A stretch of 60,430 bases of DNA. It comes from a virus. This document shows, in pieces, positions 59,766 to 60,430 of this stretch (its first letter is position 1; the number at the start of each line of letters is the position of its first letter). The DNA lies in IMG/VR virus record IMGVR_UViG_3300009151_000080, positions 1-60,430 of that record; one strand, given 5' to 3'. Made by a program: the position numbers and the translations under genes. The notes under the pieces are model-generated. The model did not search any database and was not told where the DNA came from. It saw nothing but the letters and a program-made list of their open reading frames with translations.

Positions 59766-60430
59766 TAAGGACCTGGTGTTAATATAGGTATTATTGGGAC
59801 AAACGGACCAAGTGGGTCAAGATTGGTTATACCCGTAAATAAATCATTTAATCCTCTAACTTCATAGTTCTTTTTAGAAGTATAGTTCTGACCATATCCA
59901 TTATCACTAGTTACTTCTATTGTAATGAATGGATCAATATTAGAATCTATTGTAAAGTTAAATGACTGAGTACCGGTTCTATATTCTGTTATTGTCTGAA
60001 CAGGTACGAATGGAACAAATTTCCATTCAGTAACATCCGTCCAACTGGCAAACGAACCATTGGCTAAAATATCCTGTAAAGGTGTTGTTGAAGACTGTGT
60101 ACCAACAGTATTATACCAAGACTGTGTACCTATATATTCATAGATATTTTGACTATAGTTTGTAAACTGTCCTAATATATAATCAGTATTTAGATTAAAA
60201 GAAGGTATTGACTCATACTTTCTTGGATTCTTTAACTTATTATTATCTATAACAGACTCATAAACCTTACCATAATAAGTAACATTATCACCTATACTAT
60301 AAGTATTAAATGGATACCACTCAAGATAAGTCTTATAAGTTCTTACCTTAACAGTAAAGTAATCAGGTATATTATCATCAGCTACATAGAAATCAACATG
60401 ACATGTATATACTGTACTACCACTATTAAC
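59765..60430 (-). CDS. Partial tail or fibre-type protein (C-terminal part)
   Basis: 221 residues; the 5' end lies beyond the right edge. Beta-rich sequence with Tyr and Asn: TYYGKVYESVIDNNKLKNP, NYSQNIYEYIGTQSWYNTV, DPFITIEVTSDNGYG and a Pro-rich end (FVPIIPILTPGP). GDNVTYYGKVYES resembles carbohydrate-binding 'Y..GD.V.Y.GK.Y.s' modules. Probably a tail spike or baseplate-fibre protein. Confidence 0.6.
   Translation of the reverse strand, partial: VNSGSTVYTCHVDFYVADDNIPDYFTVKVRTYKTYLEWYPFNTYSIGDNVTYYGKVYESVIDNNKLKNPRKYESIPSFNLNTDYILGQFTNYSQNIYEYIGTQSWYNTVGTQSSTTPLQDILANGSFASWTDVTEWKFVPFVPVQTITEYRTGTQSFNFTIDSNIDPFITIEVTSDNGYGQNYTSKKNYEVRGLNDLFTGITNLDPLGPFVPIIPILTPGP

Noticed and set aside
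1-60430. Prophage interpretation
   Set aside because: No integrase, attachment site or host genes are visible, and the gene content is that of a T4-type lytic phage.

Overview
The window looks like part of the genome of a lytic T4-type myovirus (gp20/gp21/gp23/gp17 relatives) infecting a member of the Bacteroidota, most likely a flavobacterium. Evidence for the phage: recognisable portal, prohead protease, major capsid protein, large terminase, head completion gp4, tail sheath, gp15- and gp25-like proteins, a gp44-like clamp-loader ATPase and a gp55-like late sigma fragment. Evidence for the host: very AT-rich DNA, almost no Shine-Dalgarno sequences, several TAnnTTTG boxes (the Bacteroidota -7 element) in front of non-structural genes, and a C-terminal 'ILDKI..G..SLT.EEK.FL' motif common in Bacteroidota proteins. 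No tRNA, integrase or CRISPR array was seen.

Layout. 1-5.9 kb: a PARG-like ADP-ribose hydrolase, a tmRNA gene and a minus-strand cluster with an M20/M28/M42-type metallopeptidase and a stand-alone NFACT-R protein. 5.9-16.2 kb: accessory and metabolic genes, with two homing endonucleases, a ribbon-helix-helix protein, an orphan family-A-polymerase-like protein, a glycosyltransferase, a second metallopeptidase, HAD hydrolase, 57B/Acb1-like 2H phosphoesterase and Fpg/Nei glycosylase. 16.2-25.4 kb: thymidylate synthase, then the head module (major capsid, protease-scaffold fusion, portal, gp4). 25.4-31.3 kb: small proteins, a truncated gp55 beside a homing-endonuclease wreck, gp15-like protein and the clamp loader. 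31.3-41.8 kb: gp25-like wedge protein, HNH endonuclease, nicotinamidase-like enzyme, spanin-like pair, HAD, ClpS and the large terminase. 42-60.4 kb: a giant internal-type protein, the 1270-residue tail sheath, fibre and lectin-like proteins, a repeat-rich tape-measure candidate and several unknown virion-type genes.

How the genes fit together. About fourteen otherwise unrelated proteins start with a short peptide of the form M-K-x-(L/I)-x-x-F-x-E, which resembles the capsid-targeting sequence that T4 internal head proteins carry and that gp21 removes. The gp21-like protease here is fused to its own scaffold, which contains about twelve 14-residue repeats with LAE/IAE cut-site-like triplets; protease and capsid protein share an HSINE site. 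I infer a large set of proteins packaged in the capsid and possibly injected with the DNA, including an NFACT-R protein and a nicotinamidase-like enzyme. A second theme is protein quality control: phage tmRNA with a long tag, NFACT-R and ClpS. A third is possible counter-defence: PARG, the Acb1-like phosphoesterase and the nicotinamidase-like protein. Many start codons lie a few bases after an AATATATAC-like motif, a probable late promoter that would give very short leaders.
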